Assembly: GCF_005221285.1 (NCBI RefSeq)
Contig: NZ_CP039886.1
Coordinates: 1,612,001 to 1,676,000, forward strand
Source of the DNA: Neisseria flavescens
Lineage (GTDB): Bacteria; Pseudomonadota; Gammaproteobacteria; Burkholderiales; Neisseriaceae
Reading direction: 5' to 3'
Length of the DNA: 64,000 nucleotides
The translations under genes were made by a program, and so were the position numbers. Position 1 is the stretch's first letter, and each line of letters begins with the position of its first letter. Below the pieces are notes generated by a model. It saw only the letters and a list, made by a program, of their open reading frames with translations, ran no database searches and was not told where the DNA came from. Shown here in pieces: positions 41,619-49,707 of the stretch.

Positions 41619-42794
41619 ATGATTTATTTGTTTACAGGAAACATGGGTACGGGCAAGACTTCGCGCGTCGTGTCCATGATTCTGAACAATGAAGACGGTT
41701 TGTTCAAAATGAAACTAGAAGATGGTACTGAAGTAGATCGCCCGCTCTATTTCTGCCATATTGACGGTTTGGATAAACGCAAATTCAATGCCCATGAACT
41801 CACTGAAGAAGAAATCATGTCTGCACCGTTGCGCGATATTATTCCGCAAGGCGCCGTCTTGATTGTAGATGAAGCACACTATACCTATCCTGTTCGCGCT
41901 GCCGGTCGTCCTGTTCCGCCCTATATCCAAGAATTAACTGAACTCCGCCATCACGGCCATACAGTTATTTTGATGACACAGCATCCAAGTCAGCTTGATG
42001 TATTTGTGCGTAATCTTGTGTCAAAACATACACATCTTGAACGAAAAGCCGTGGGGATGAAGCAGTATTCTTGGTATAAATGTGTAACAAGTTTGGATAA
42101 TCCCGCCGGTGTCAGCGGTGTTGAATCAGCTAGTTGGAAACCGCCTAAAGATGCCTTTAAGTATTACAAATCATCCAGCCAGCATCAGAAGTTTAAAAAG
42201 AACATTCCGCTTGCTGTTTGGGCTTTGATAGGTATATTTGCTTTCATGGCTTGGAAAGGTTTCAACGTCTATCAGATTTATAAACAAGGTAGCGGCCAAT
42301 CTGAAGTAGTTCAATCTGTTTCTGATTCCTCTGCAAGTGAACCACAGTCAATCCCTGAAACTGACCAATCTAAAAGTCCGCAAGATATAAATTCAAACCT
42401 TAAGTCTACAGACTTTGTTCCGACACTTGCCGAAAAGCCTGAATCAAAACCTATTTATGACAATGTAAGACAAGTTAAAACCTTTGAATACATCGCCGGT
42501 TGCGTTGAAGGTGGTAATAGTGGCTGTACTTGTTACAGTGACCAAGGCACGCCGCTGAAAGAAGTTACTAAAACCATGTGCAAAGACTACGTGCGTAACG
42601 GTTTGCCATTTAACCCTTACAAAGATAAAGCCCAAACTACACAGTCAACACAGCCCCAAAACCAAGCTAAATCCAATGACAATAGTCAAGTTTTATCACT
42701 TGGCGGAAAATCTCCGCAAAATCTCATGTATGACGGTTATGTAGAGGCAGGGGAACAATTCCAACAACGTGGAGGGACTGTAGGATCTAATTAA
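41619..42794 (+). CDS. Zot-like phage assembly ATPase (pI)
   Basis: The 391-residue inner-membrane motor for filamentous phage export. Walker A is 'GNMGTGKT' at residues 7-14 and Walker B 'AVLIVDEAH' near residue 85; 'HHGHTVILMTQHPSQLD' is a conserved Zot segment. One membrane helix ('LAVWALIGIFAFMAW') lies near residue 205, and the last 170 residues are periplasmic and Gln/Ser-rich. ATG 41619, four bases after the preceding stop, is preferred because the Walker A motif is normally near the N-terminus. Confidence 0.9.
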   Translation: MIYLFTGNMGTGKTSRVVSMILNNEDGLFKMKLEDGTEVDRPLYFCHIDGLDKRKFNAHELTEEEIMSAPLRDIIPQGAVLIVDEAHYTYPVRAAGRPVPPYIQELTELRHHGHTVILMTQHPSQLDVFVRNLVSKHTHLERKAVGMKQYSWYKCVTSLDNPAGVSGVESASWKPPKDAFKYYKSSSQHQKFKKNIPLAVWALIGIFAFMAWKGFNVYQIYKQGSGQSEVVQSVSDSSASEPQSIPETDQSKSPQDINSNLKSTDFVPTLAEKPESKPIYDNVRQVKTFEYIAGCVEGGNSGCTCYSDQGTPLKEVTKTMCKDYVRNGLPFNPYKDKAQTTQSTQPQNQAKSNDNSQVLSLGGKSPQNLMYDGYVEAGEQFQQRGGTVGSN

Positions 42795-43094
42795 TTAAGC
42801 TGCTTTTTACTGTGTTGATGTAGCCCTAAAGGCGGAATCAATATAGTAAAAAGTAGCACGGGGTGCGGGAACGCCCGCTACTTTGAATAATAGGATAACT
42901 ATCCGAAGCTGTAAGCCCTTTGATTCAGACGGCTTACAGGTTTGGATTAGCTACCCAAACCGAAAAACGCCCATCTTGAAACGGCCTAAGTCATCAGACT
43001 GTAGAAAAGATGAAGAGGGCGTTTTTTTATTGTCTGAAAATTGAGTAGCATTAAAGAACACACAAAAGTGTGAATCTGCATAGTAAGGGAAATT
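42795..43094 (+). other. Phage intergenic region with three successive hairpins
   Basis: Between zot and the transposase. Hairpin 1: AAAGTAGC/GCTACTTT (42850-42884) enclosing an inner GGGTG/CGCCC stem, with an alternative pairing CTTTTTACT/AGTAAAAAG (42803-42853). Hairpin 2: CTGTAAGCC/GGCTTACAG (42909-42939), whose loop and right arm contain the 10-base uptake core TTCAGACGGC. Hairpin 3: AACGCCC...GGGCGTT (42966-43023) followed by T7, probably a terminator. This is the layout expected of a filamentous-phage origin and packaging region. Confidence 0.65.
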
Positions 43095-44057
43095 ATGAGA
43101 AACGCTGTTGGTTTAGATATATCGCAAAACACCTTTGACGCTGCCGCTATTGTCAACGGTCAATGTAAGCAAGCCCTGTTTGACAACAGCATCAATGGCT
43201 TTGAAAGCTTCAAAGCCTGGCTTGACGGTTTTGGCTGTGAATTGCATATCTGCATGGAAGCAACCGGCAATTACTTTGAAGACGTTGCCGATTATATCGG
43301 CCAGTTTTACACCGTATCCGTTATCAACCCATACAAAATCAGCGAATACGGCAAAAGCCGCTTTCACCGCACTAAAACAGACAAACAAGATGCAAGGCTT
43401 ATTGCCGAATACTGCCATACGGCCATGCTCAAAGACTTACCTGCTCGGCAAAAAATAAGCATAGGTCACTACCGCTTGAAACGCTTATTGGCTCTGTACG
43501 AACAGCTTAAAACCCAAAAGACCGCACAAAAGAACAGGCTGAAAGTCGCTAAAGACGAATTTGTTCGAAAAATCCATCAAGCTCAAATACAAGAATTGGA
43601 TCAACACATTCAGCAAGTCGAAGCAGAAATACAGGCAATCACAAATAGCAATCAAGACTTGAAAGCTGTTTCAGATCGTCTGCAAACCATTCCGGCCATT
43701 GGCAAACTAACAGCTGCTATTCTCACAAATTATTTACTTAGCGGCGACTTTAAAACCGCCAATCAATTTACCGCCTTTGCCGGCTTGAATCCGCAACAAA
43801 AAGAATCAGGAACTAGCGTAAAAGGTCGTTCAAGCATGACACGCTACGGAAACAGACGGCTAAAATCCGCTCTGTTCATGCCTGCTATGGTTGCGCTCAA
43901 CAGGAATTACTTTCCCGATTTTGTCAAACGTCTGAACGCCAAAAACAAACCAAAGATGCTGATATTAGGTGCGCTCATGCGTAAGTTGCTTGTCGTGGCC
44001 TACTACGTTTATAAAACCCAAAAACCTTACAATCCTGAACGCTACAAACCTGCATAG
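43095..44057 (+). CDS. IS110-family transposase (PivNM-type)
   Basis: The 320-residue enzyme has the DEDD tetrad of the IS110/Piv group: D8 ('VGLDIS'), E55 ('CMEATGNY'), D96 and D99 ('KTDKQDA'). The C-terminal Transposase_20 domain has 'TIPAIGKLTAAIL' and the catalytic-serine region 'SGTSVKGRSSMTRYGNRRLK'. Related proteins are carried by neisserial filamentous prophages and are thought to insert them. It begins after the phage intergenic region with its own AAGGGA site and ends before a 12-bp hairpin. Whether it belongs to the phage or is a separate insertion is not settled by the sequence. Confidence 0.88.
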   Translation: MRNAVGLDISQNTFDAAAIVNGQCKQALFDNSINGFESFKAWLDGFGCELHICMEATGNYFEDVADYIGQFYTVSVINPYKISEYGKSRFHRTKTDKQDARLIAEYCHTAMLKDLPARQKISIGHYRLKRLLALYEQLKTQKTAQKNRLKVAKDEFVRKIHQAQIQELDQHIQQVEAEIQAITNSNQDLKAVSDRLQTIPAIGKLTAAILTNYLLSGDFKTANQFTAFAGLNPQQKESGTSVKGRSSMTRYGNRRLKSALFMPAMVALNRNYFPDFVKRLNAKNKPKMLILGALMRKLLVVAYYVYKTQKPYNPERYKPA

Positions 44058-44076
44058 AGTTTGCACAAAATAACAA

Positions 44077-44111
44077 AGCTGTTTTTGCCTGAATGTCAAG
44101 CAAAAACAGCT
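44077..44111 (+). terminator. 12-bp hairpin after the transposase
   Basis: AGCTGTTTTTGC (44077-44088) and GCAAAAACAGCT (44100-44111) form a perfect stem with an 11-base loop 20 bases after the stop. Likely the right-hand limit of phage-like sequence. Confidence 0.65.
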
Positions 44112-44445
44112 CAAAACGCTTGCGCCCTGCGTAATTACATAAAATAAATATCAATAAAAATCAATATATTATAAAGATTACTCAAAATGGGGCTGGACGT
44201 TTAAAGTAGCATCTTTTCTAATAAAACCAGAAAATAATGGAATAAGGCGGAGAATATGAGAAAATAATAGCTGCCTGCCGGTCACAACAGTTGATTGAAT
44301 TAACTTTTATCGGCAGCCTGAATGTCCGGATTGGATAAAATAAGCCATCAAGAATAAAGACCAACAAGCATATTATGTAAAATTGGCGGCTGAAAAATCG
44401 GCTCTGCGCTTTACTTTACAAATCAACAACTTTAAAGGAAAACCC
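44112..44445. other. AT-rich intergenic region right of the prophage
   Basis: About 330 bases with no gene seen. It has a loose inverted repeat (GCTGCC near 44270 and GGCAGC near 44312). The promoter of the downstream secreted-protein gene probably lies at its right end, but no clear boxes were fixed. Confidence 0.5.
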
Positions 44446-44784
44446 ATGAAAAAAACCTTACTTGCCCTGATGATGCTATCTGCCGCCGCCGCGTATGCCG
44501 GTGAGGCGGAAGACCGTTTGCTGTCCGTCCAATCGGTTTACCGTGCCGCTTTGCATGAGCAAAACAGCAACGACAGCAAAATCATTTCCCTGCAAAGCGA
44601 TTTGGAAAGCGCGCAGCGCCGTTTGCAGGCCGCGCAATCCGATATTGACCGTTTGAAAGGCGAAATTCAGACGGCCTTGGCGCAGAAAGAGCAGCAAAAT
44701 GCCAAGCTGCAACAAGCCGGTCAGATGTTGGACGCGGCTTGGAATGCCGTTTACGGCGCAGGCGGCAGCAAGGCGAATCAATAA
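44446..44784 (+). CDS. Periplasmic coiled-coil protein of unknown function
   Basis: The 112-residue protein has a signal peptide ('MKKTLLALMMLSAAAAYA') and then a heptad-rich helix (about 35-100, 'LQSDLESAQRRLQAAQSDID') rich in Gln/Ala/Leu. No lipobox, no cysteine. ATG 44446 follows AAAGGAAAA; the frame extends upstream but the signal peptide fixes the start. It resembles small periplasmic coiled-coil proteins annotated as hypothetical in Neisseria. Function unknown. Confidence 0.75.
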   Translation: MKKTLLALMMLSAAAAYAGEAEDRLLSVQSVYRAALHEQNSNDSKIISLQSDLESAQRRLQAAQSDIDRLKGEIQTALAQKEQQNAKLQQAGQMLDAAWNAVYGAGGSKANQ

Positions 44785-44843
44785 TTTAGACATTGTATTA
44801 TTTGCGTTTTACGCTTCTTTTATCATATTTATAAGGAAACCTC

Positions 44844-45179
44844 ATGTCCCTACCTCCCTGCCCGAAATGCCACTCCGAATACACTTACGAAGACGGCGCT
44901 CAATACGTTTGCCCTGAGTGCGCCCATGAGTGGAATGAGGCCGATGCTGCGGCTGCAAGCGATGATGCCTTGGAAGTCAAGGATGCCAACGGCGCGGTCT
45001 TGCAAGATGGCGATACGGTTGTCTTGATTAAAGATCTGAAAGTCAAAGGCAGCTCTATGGTCATCAAGCAAGGCACTAAAGTCAAAGGCATCCGCCTGCA
45101 AGAGGGCGACCACAATATCGGTTGCAAAATCGATGGCAGCGCGATGAACTTGAAATCTGAGTTCGTCAAAAAAGCCTAA
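44844..45179 (+). CDS. yjdM: Zinc-ribbon protein YjdM (PhnA)
   Basis: The 111-residue protein starts with a four-cysteine zinc ribbon ('PCPKC...VCPECAHEW') and continues with the PhnA C-terminal barrel ('VKDANGAVLQDGDTVVLIKD', 'NIGCKIDGSAMNLKSEFVKK'). The family was once linked to phosphonate use, but its role is unresolved. Single gene with a ribosome-binding site AAGGAAA and a paired-DUS terminator. Confidence 0.9.
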   Translation: MSLPPCPKCHSEYTYEDGAQYVCPECAHEWNEADAAAASDDALEVKDANGAVLQDGDTVVLIKDLKVKGSSMVIKQGTKVKGIRLQEGDHNIGCKIDGSAMNLKSEFVKKA

Positions 45180-45195
45180 AGATTTTATTTTTGAA

Positions 45196-45234
45196 AGGCC
45201 GTCTGAAACCCTAATATCAGGTTTCAGACGGCCT
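45196..45234 (+). terminator. Paired-DUS terminator of yjdM
   Basis: AGGCCGTCTGAA (45196-45207) and TTCAGACGGCCT (45223-45234). A further single DUS is at 45304-45315, upstream of recQ. Confidence 0.85.
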
Positions 45235-45395
45235 TTATATACTTCATTCAAAATAAAACAAATCTTTATTTAAAATTAAATAACTTTGATAGAATTACAT
45301 TTGAGGCCGTCTGAAAAAGCGGCGGAAAAATGTTCCGCACATACGCGGGTGTAAAACCGTTAAAATAACGCTTTCCCCTATTCTACGGAACCATT

Positions 45396-47705
45396 ATGCC
45401 TCAGCCGACCGCCAAACAGATTTTGCACGAAGTATTCGGTTATCCCGAATTTCGTGGCAAGCAGGAGGCTATCGTCAATGCTTTGGCCGGCGGCGAGAGT
45501 TTGATGGTGCTGATGCCGACAGGCGGGGGCAAGTCTTTGTGTTACCAGATTCCGGCGCTGATGTGCGAAGGCGTGGCGGTTGTCGTATCGCCGCTGATTG
45601 CGCTGATGAACGACCAAGTGGCCAGCCTGCATGTAGCCGGGATTGAAGCGGCGGCAGTCAACAGCGGCACATCGGCAGATGAGGCGCGCGAGATTGCCGA
45701 CAAGCTTGCCCAAGGCCGTCTGAAACTGCTTTATGTTGCGCCGGAACGCTTGGTTACCGACCGCTTTTTGCGTTTTCTCGACCAACAAACCGTCAGCCTG
45801 TTCGCCATTGACGAGGCGCATTGTGTCAGCCAGTGGGGACACGATTTCCGCCCCGAATACCAACAGCTCGGCATCCTTGCCGAACGCTATCCGAACGTCC
45901 CGCGCATCGCCCTGACCGCTACCGCCGATGCCGCCACGCGCGCTGACATCAAGCATTATCTGCACTTGGACAATGCGCCCGAATTTGTCTCCAGCTTTGA
46001 CCGCCCGAATATTTATTATCAGGTTATCGAAAAAAATAATGGCAAAAAACAATTGCTGGATTTCATCCGCAAGCAGATGCATGGGCAAAGCGGCATTGTG
46101 TATTGCCTAAGCCGCAAAAAAGTCGAGGATGTGGCGCAGTTTTTGTGTGAAAACGGCTTGGAGGCGATTCCGTATCATGCCGGTTTGAGCATGGACGTGC
46201 GCGAGGAAAACCAACGCCGCTTTACGCATGAAGACAATATTATTGTGGTGGCGACCGTGGCGTTCGGCATGGGCATAGACAAACCCGACGTGCGCTTTGT
46301 CGCCCATCTCGATATGCCCCAGAGTGTCGAACATTTCTATCAGGAATCGGGGCGCGCCGGCCGGGACGGGCTGCCAGCCGTGAGTTGGCTGTGTTACGGC
46401 TTGAATGATTGGGTGTTGCTGCGCGAACGGATTGCCGAAGGCAACAGCGACGAGGTGCAAAAGCAAATCGAAATGCAAAAACTCGATGCTATGCTTGCCG
46501 TCTGCGAAACCGCCGCCTGCCGCCGCGTACTGCTGCTCAAACATTTCGGCGAAGCATCCGAACCCTGCGGCCGTTGCGACAACTGCCTGCATCCGCCCGT
46601 ACGGTTTGACGGCACGGTGTTGGTGCAAAAATTACTCAGCTGCGTGTACCGCGCCGGACAACGTTTTGCCGCCGGTTACATCACCAACCTATTGCGCGGC
46701 AAAAGCGACGATTGGATACGCGGCAACCGGCACGAACAACTGTCCACCTTCGGTATCGGTGCGGAGTTGTCCGACAAAGAATGGCGCAGCGTCATCCGCC
46801 AGTGCATCAGCCTGGGCTATCTCACCGTCAATGTCGAGCAACATCAAGCCCTGCAGCTGACCGAAGCGGCCAAACAAGTCCTCAAGGGCGAAACCGAAGT
46901 CATGCTACGCCCCCTGCGCCGCGAAAAAACGGCTACCCAAAAGCCGAAAGACGATTGGTTGCGTACCGAGCGCGAAGAGCGTTTGTGGCAGGCATTGCGC
47001 CAATGGCGGCAGCAACGCGCCCGGGCAGAGGAAGTGCCTGCCTATGTGGTTTGCGGCGACAAAACCCTGCGCGATATTGTCGAAAAAATGCCCAGAAGTT
47101 TGGAAGATTTACATCAAATCTACGGCTTGGGCGAGGCGAAAATCAATAAATTCGGTTTGGAAATACTCGACGTTTGCGAAACGGCCGAAGCCGGTACAGT
47201 TTCCACAGACAGCGCACAAGTTATCCACAGCTTGGGCGAGCGTGAACAGGCCTTAAAACAGGCGTTGGAAACTTGGCGCGAGCAGCAGGCAAGTGCCAAT
47301 CAAGTGACGCCGGGTACGGTATTCTCCAACGAAAGCATGGACGACTTGCTGACCAATACGCCTGCCGAACCCATCGACCTTTTGGGCGTGTATAAACTCG
47401 GCGAAAAACGTATCGAGCAATACGGCGAGGGCATTTTAAACATCTGCCGCCCGTTTTCAGACGGCCTGAGCGAAGAGGACAAACGCAAACGCCGCTTGAT
47501 GCGCCGTTTGCTTCAGTGGAACATCGATACTGCCCGCCATGAGGGCCTCGAAGCCTATCAGATATGCAGTAAAGTCACCTTGCGTGCCATTGCCGCCCGA
47601 CAGCCGCAAGATTTGGCGGAGCTGGCGGAAATCCACGGCATGAATGAGGAGAAAACCGACAAATACGGTGTGGAAATTGTCGAATTGTGCAAACAAGCGG
47701 ATTAA
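45396..47705 (+). CDS. recQ: ATP-dependent DNA helicase RecQ with three HRDC domains
   Basis: The 769-residue 3'-5' helicase has Walker A 'LMPTGGGKSLCY', the DEAH box 'IDEAHCVSQWGHDFRPEY', motif VI 'QESGRAGRDG', and a zinc site (Cys in 'CRRVLL' and 'CGRCDNC'). After the winged helix come three HRDC domains (about 530-605, 615-690, 695-765). E. coli RecQ has one; three is the known neisserial form, which in gonococcus contributes to pilin antigenic variation and DNA repair. An uptake sequence lies in the linker before the third HRDC (near 47456). Confidence 0.96.
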   Translation: MPQPTAKQILHEVFGYPEFRGKQEAIVNALAGGESLMVLMPTGGGKSLCYQIPALMCEGVAVVVSPLIALMNDQVASLHVAGIEAAAVNSGTSADEAREIADKLAQGRLKLLYVAPERLVTDRFLRFLDQQTVSLFAIDEAHCVSQWGHDFRPEYQQLGILAERYPNVPRIALTATADAATRADIKHYLHLDNAPEFVSSFDRPNIYYQVIEKNNGKKQLLDFIRKQMHGQSGIVYCLSRKKVEDVAQFLCENGLEAIPYHAGLSMDVREENQRRFTHEDNIIVVATVAFGMGIDKPDVRFVAHLDMPQSVEHFYQESGRAGRDGLPAVSWLCYGLNDWVLLRERIAEGNSDEVQKQIEMQKLDAMLAVCETAACRRVLLLKHFGEASEPCGRCDNCLHPPVRFDGTVLVQKLLSCVYRAGQRFAAGYITNLLRGKSDDWIRGNRHEQLSTFGIGAELSDKEWRSVIRQCISLGYLTVNVEQHQALQLTEAAKQVLKGETEVMLRPLRREKTATQKPKDDWLRTEREERLWQALRQWRQQRARAEEVPAYVVCGDKTLRDIVEKMPRSLEDLHQIYGLGEAKINKFGLEILDVCETAEAGTVSTDSAQVIHSLGEREQALKQALETWREQQASANQVTPGTVFSNESMDDLLTNTPAEPIDLLGVYKLGEKRIEQYGEGILNICRPFSDGLSEEDKRKRRLMRRLLQWNIDTARHEGLEAYQICSKVTLRAIAARQPQDLAELAEIHGMNEEKTDKYGVEIVELCKQAD

Positions 47706-47725
47706 TTGACCGCGTTTATTGTCAA

Positions 47726-47768
47726 AGGCCGTCTGAAACCCAATCAAGCATGGTGTTTCAGACGGCCT
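47726..47768 (+). terminator. Paired-DUS terminator of recQ
   Basis: AGGCCGTCTGAA (47726-47737) and TTCAGACGGCCT (47757-47768) with a 19-base loop and a following T run. Confidence 0.85.
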
Positions 47769-47927
47769 TTTTGAATTTTTAATCTTTATAAAACAATGAA
47801 TAAGAAAATAACTTTATTTGTTTTGTCAGTTTTTTAAAGCTGCCGCGTCTAAACAGGCATGAAATATGGGATGGTGCCGATTGATTTTCGTCCCAGTCCA
47901 TTTGACACACATCGATAAGGAAAATAA

Positions 47928-48377
47928 ATGAACACCTCATCCAATCCCTCTTGGCAGGCTGCTTTCGGTTTGTTGGCACTCAGGCTTTTTGCCGCGTATG
48001 AATTTCTTGAGTCCGGCTTGGAAAAATGGAACGGGGAAAACTGGTTTGCAGATATCAACAGTCAATTTCCCTTTCCATTCAATTTGTTGCCGGATACGGT
48101 CAACTGGAATTTGGCCATGTGGGCGGAACTGGTTTTGCCTGCGCTGCTCATCGTCGGCTTGGCAACGCGGCTGTCCGCGCTGGGATTGATGGTCGTAACG
48201 GCTGTCGCATGGTCTGCGGTACATGCCGGCTTGGGGTACAATGTGTGCGACAACGGTTATAAAATGGCACTGATTTATTTGGTGGTTTTATTTCCTGTCC
48301 TATTGCAGGGCGCAGGCCGTCTGTCTTTGGATGCCCTGCTGAAGAAACGCTGTTGCCGTATCAAGCATTTTCTTTAA
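47928..48377 (+). CDS. DoxX-family membrane protein (HvfX-like)
   Basis: A 149-residue inner-membrane protein with four membrane helices. 'LFAAYEFLESGLEKW' and 'LVLPALLIVGLATRLSALGL' are typical of the DoxX family. It is the first gene of a block in which the next genes encode a Cys-rich precursor, a DUF692 enzyme and a DUF2063 protein; DoxX proteins commonly accompany such bufferin/Hvf clusters. AAGGAAA precedes ATG 47928. 83 bases separate it from the precursor gene. Confidence 0.85.
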   Translation: MNTSSNPSWQAAFGLLALRLFAAYEFLESGLEKWNGENWFADINSQFPFPFNLLPDTVNWNLAMWAELVLPALLIVGLATRLSALGLMVVTAVAWSAVHAGLGYNVCDNGYKMALIYLVVLFPVLLQGAGRLSLDALLKKRCCRIKHFL

Positions 48378-48460
48378 GGATTAACGGTCGCGGGCCGACT
48401 TTAAATGCCCGATATTATCCCTTGATTTATTTAAACCCATATTTTAAAAAGGAAGTTAAA

Positions 48461-48778
48461 ATGAAAAAAAATGTAGCTGCTGCTTTGGCCGGTGCGCTGT
48501 CCCTGTCTCTGGCTGCCGGCGTTGTTGCCGCTGATAAACCGTTAAGCAGCAAAGCAGGTGTTCAAAAATCTGCTCAAGGCTCTTGCGGTGCGGCTAAAGC
48601 TGCTGAAGGTTCATGCGGTGCAAGCGCTGTTTCTAAAGCAGGCGAAGGCAAATGTGGCGAAGGCAAATGCGGTTCAACCGTGAAAAAAACTCACGCTAAA
48701 AAAGGCAAAGCATCTAAAGCCAAAGCTGCCAAAGTAGTAGAAGGCAAATGCGGCGAAGGTAAATGCGGTTCTAAATAA
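48461..48778 (+). CDS. Cys-rich secreted precursor peptide (bufferin/HvfA-like)
   Basis: The 105-residue protein has a signal peptide ('MKKNVAAALAGALSLSLAAG') and a Lys/Ala/Gly-rich mature part with six cysteines in repeated motifs: one QGSCG, one EGSCG and four EGKCG in two tandem pairs (EGKCGEGKCG). EGKCG motifs of such precursors are the substrate of DUF692 (MNIO) enzymes, which in Haemophilus HvfA convert the cysteines to oxazolone/thioamide-type copper ligands. Modification here is inferred from the neighbouring enzyme. ATG 48461 follows AAGGAAG. A strong hairpin separates it from the enzyme gene. Confidence 0.88.
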   Translation: MKKNVAAALAGALSLSLAAGVVAADKPLSSKAGVQKSAQGSCGAAKAAEGSCGASAVSKAGEGKCGEGKCGSTVKKTHAKKGKASKAKAAKVVEGKCGEGKCGSK

Positions 48779-48796
48779 TCCTGCAACATACCTTTA

Positions 48797-48833
48797 ACAA
48801 AGTCGCATTTTATAAACGAAAATGCGACTTTGT
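48797..48833 (+). other. 15-bp perfect hairpin between precursor and MNIO enzyme genes
   Basis: ACAAAGTCGCATTTT (48797-48811) and AAAATGCGACTTTGT (48819-48833) with a 7-base loop. It lies 18 bases after the precursor stop and has no clean T tract, so it may be a leaky terminator or an mRNA 3'-end stabiliser that keeps the precursor in excess over its enzymes. Confidence 0.75.
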
Positions 48834-48864
48834 CGTTCATACGGCACCATAACAGGACATCACC

Positions 48865-49707
48865 ATGATTCAACATGCAGGCTTGGGTTACCGCCGCGAC
48901 TTGGCGGAAGACTTCCTCTCGCTTTCAGACGACAGCCCGATACGTTTTATCGAAGCCGCCCCCGAAAACTGGCTGAAAATGGGCGGCATGGCGCGCAAAC
49001 AGTTTGACCGCGTGGCAGAGCGGCTGCCGCTGGCGTTGCACGGATTATCCATGTCATTGGGCGGACAAGCCCCGCTGGATACCGCCTTGATAGACGGAAT
49101 CAAAGAAATGATGCGCCGTTATGACTGCACGTTTTTCTCCGACCATTTGAGCTATTGCCACGACGGCGGTCATCTTTACGATTTGTTGCCGCTGCCTTTC
49201 ACCGAAGAAATGGTGCGGCATACCGCGCGCCGTATCCGTGAAGTGCAGGATAGGTTGGGCTGCCGCATTGCTGTGGAAAACACCTCCTACTACCTGCATT
49301 CTCCGCTTGCCGAAATGAACGAAGTCGAGTTTCTCAACGGCGTTGCCCGCGAAGCCGACTGCGGCATTCATTTGGACGTGAACAATATTTACGTCAATGC
49401 CGTCAACCACGGCCTGTTGTCGCCTGAAGCATTTTTAGAAAATGTGGACGCAGAGCGCGTGTGCTATATCCATATTGCCGGGCATGACGTTGAAACGCCA
49501 GAATTGTTGATTGATACGCATGGCGCGGCGGTTTTGCCGACCGTTTGGGATTTGCTCGAACTGGCCTATGCCAAGCTGCCGACGATTCCGCCCACCCTGT
49601 TGGAACGCGATTTCAATTTTCCGCCTTTTGCCGAACTTGAAGCCGAAGTCGCCAAAATCGCCGATTATCAAACGCGTGCCGGAAAGGAATACCGCCGTGC
49701 AGCCTGA
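48865..49707 (+). CDS. DUF692 multinuclear non-haem iron oxidase (MNIO, BufB/HvfB-like)
   Basis: The 280-residue TIM-barrel enzyme of the DUF692 family modifies cysteines of ribosomal peptides using two or three iron atoms. Metal-ligand and catalytic blocks are visible: 'GLGYRRD', 'EAAPENW', 'LHGLSMSLG', 'FFSDHLSY', 'AVENTSYY', 'HLDVNNIYVN' and 'CYIHIAGH'. It lies after the precursor gene and its stop overlaps the start of the DUF2063 gene by 11 bases, matching the enzyme-partner pair of known copper-bufferin clusters. Confidence 0.92.
   Translation: MIQHAGLGYRRDLAEDFLSLSDDSPIRFIEAAPENWLKMGGMARKQFDRVAERLPLALHGLSMSLGGQAPLDTALIDGIKEMMRRYDCTFFSDHLSYCHDGGHLYDLLPLPFTEEMVRHTARRIREVQDRLGCRIAVENTSYYLHSPLAEMNEVEFLNGVAREADCGIHLDVNNIYVNAVNHGLLSPEAFLENVDAERVCYIHIAGHDVETPELLIDTHGAAVLPTVWDLLELAYAKLPTIPPTLLERDFNFPPFAELEAEVAKIADYQTRAGKEYRRAA

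Larger units (their letters stand above)
36722..44111 (+). mobile_element. Filamentous prophage of the MDA/Nf type
   Basis: The gene order is that of neisserial filamentous phages: replication initiator, small proteins, coat proteins, TspB-like protein, pVI-like protein, Zot, hairpin-rich intergenic region, IS110-family transposase. All genes are on the plus strand. No secretin gene is present, so export would depend on a host secretin (PilQ is known to serve related phages). The borders given are the first and last phage-like hairpins; exact attachment sites could not be fixed, and no dRS3 target repeat was found at either end. Confidence 0.85.

Noticed and set aside
44311..44322. CGGCAGCCTGAA, one base from the Kingella-type uptake sequence
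   Set aside because: A single imperfect copy with no supporting signals; it can be chance.
36678..44445. Direct-repeat attachment sites or dRS3 at the prophage ends
   Set aside because: No convincing repeat was found by eye on comparing the two borders, so no att sites are reported.
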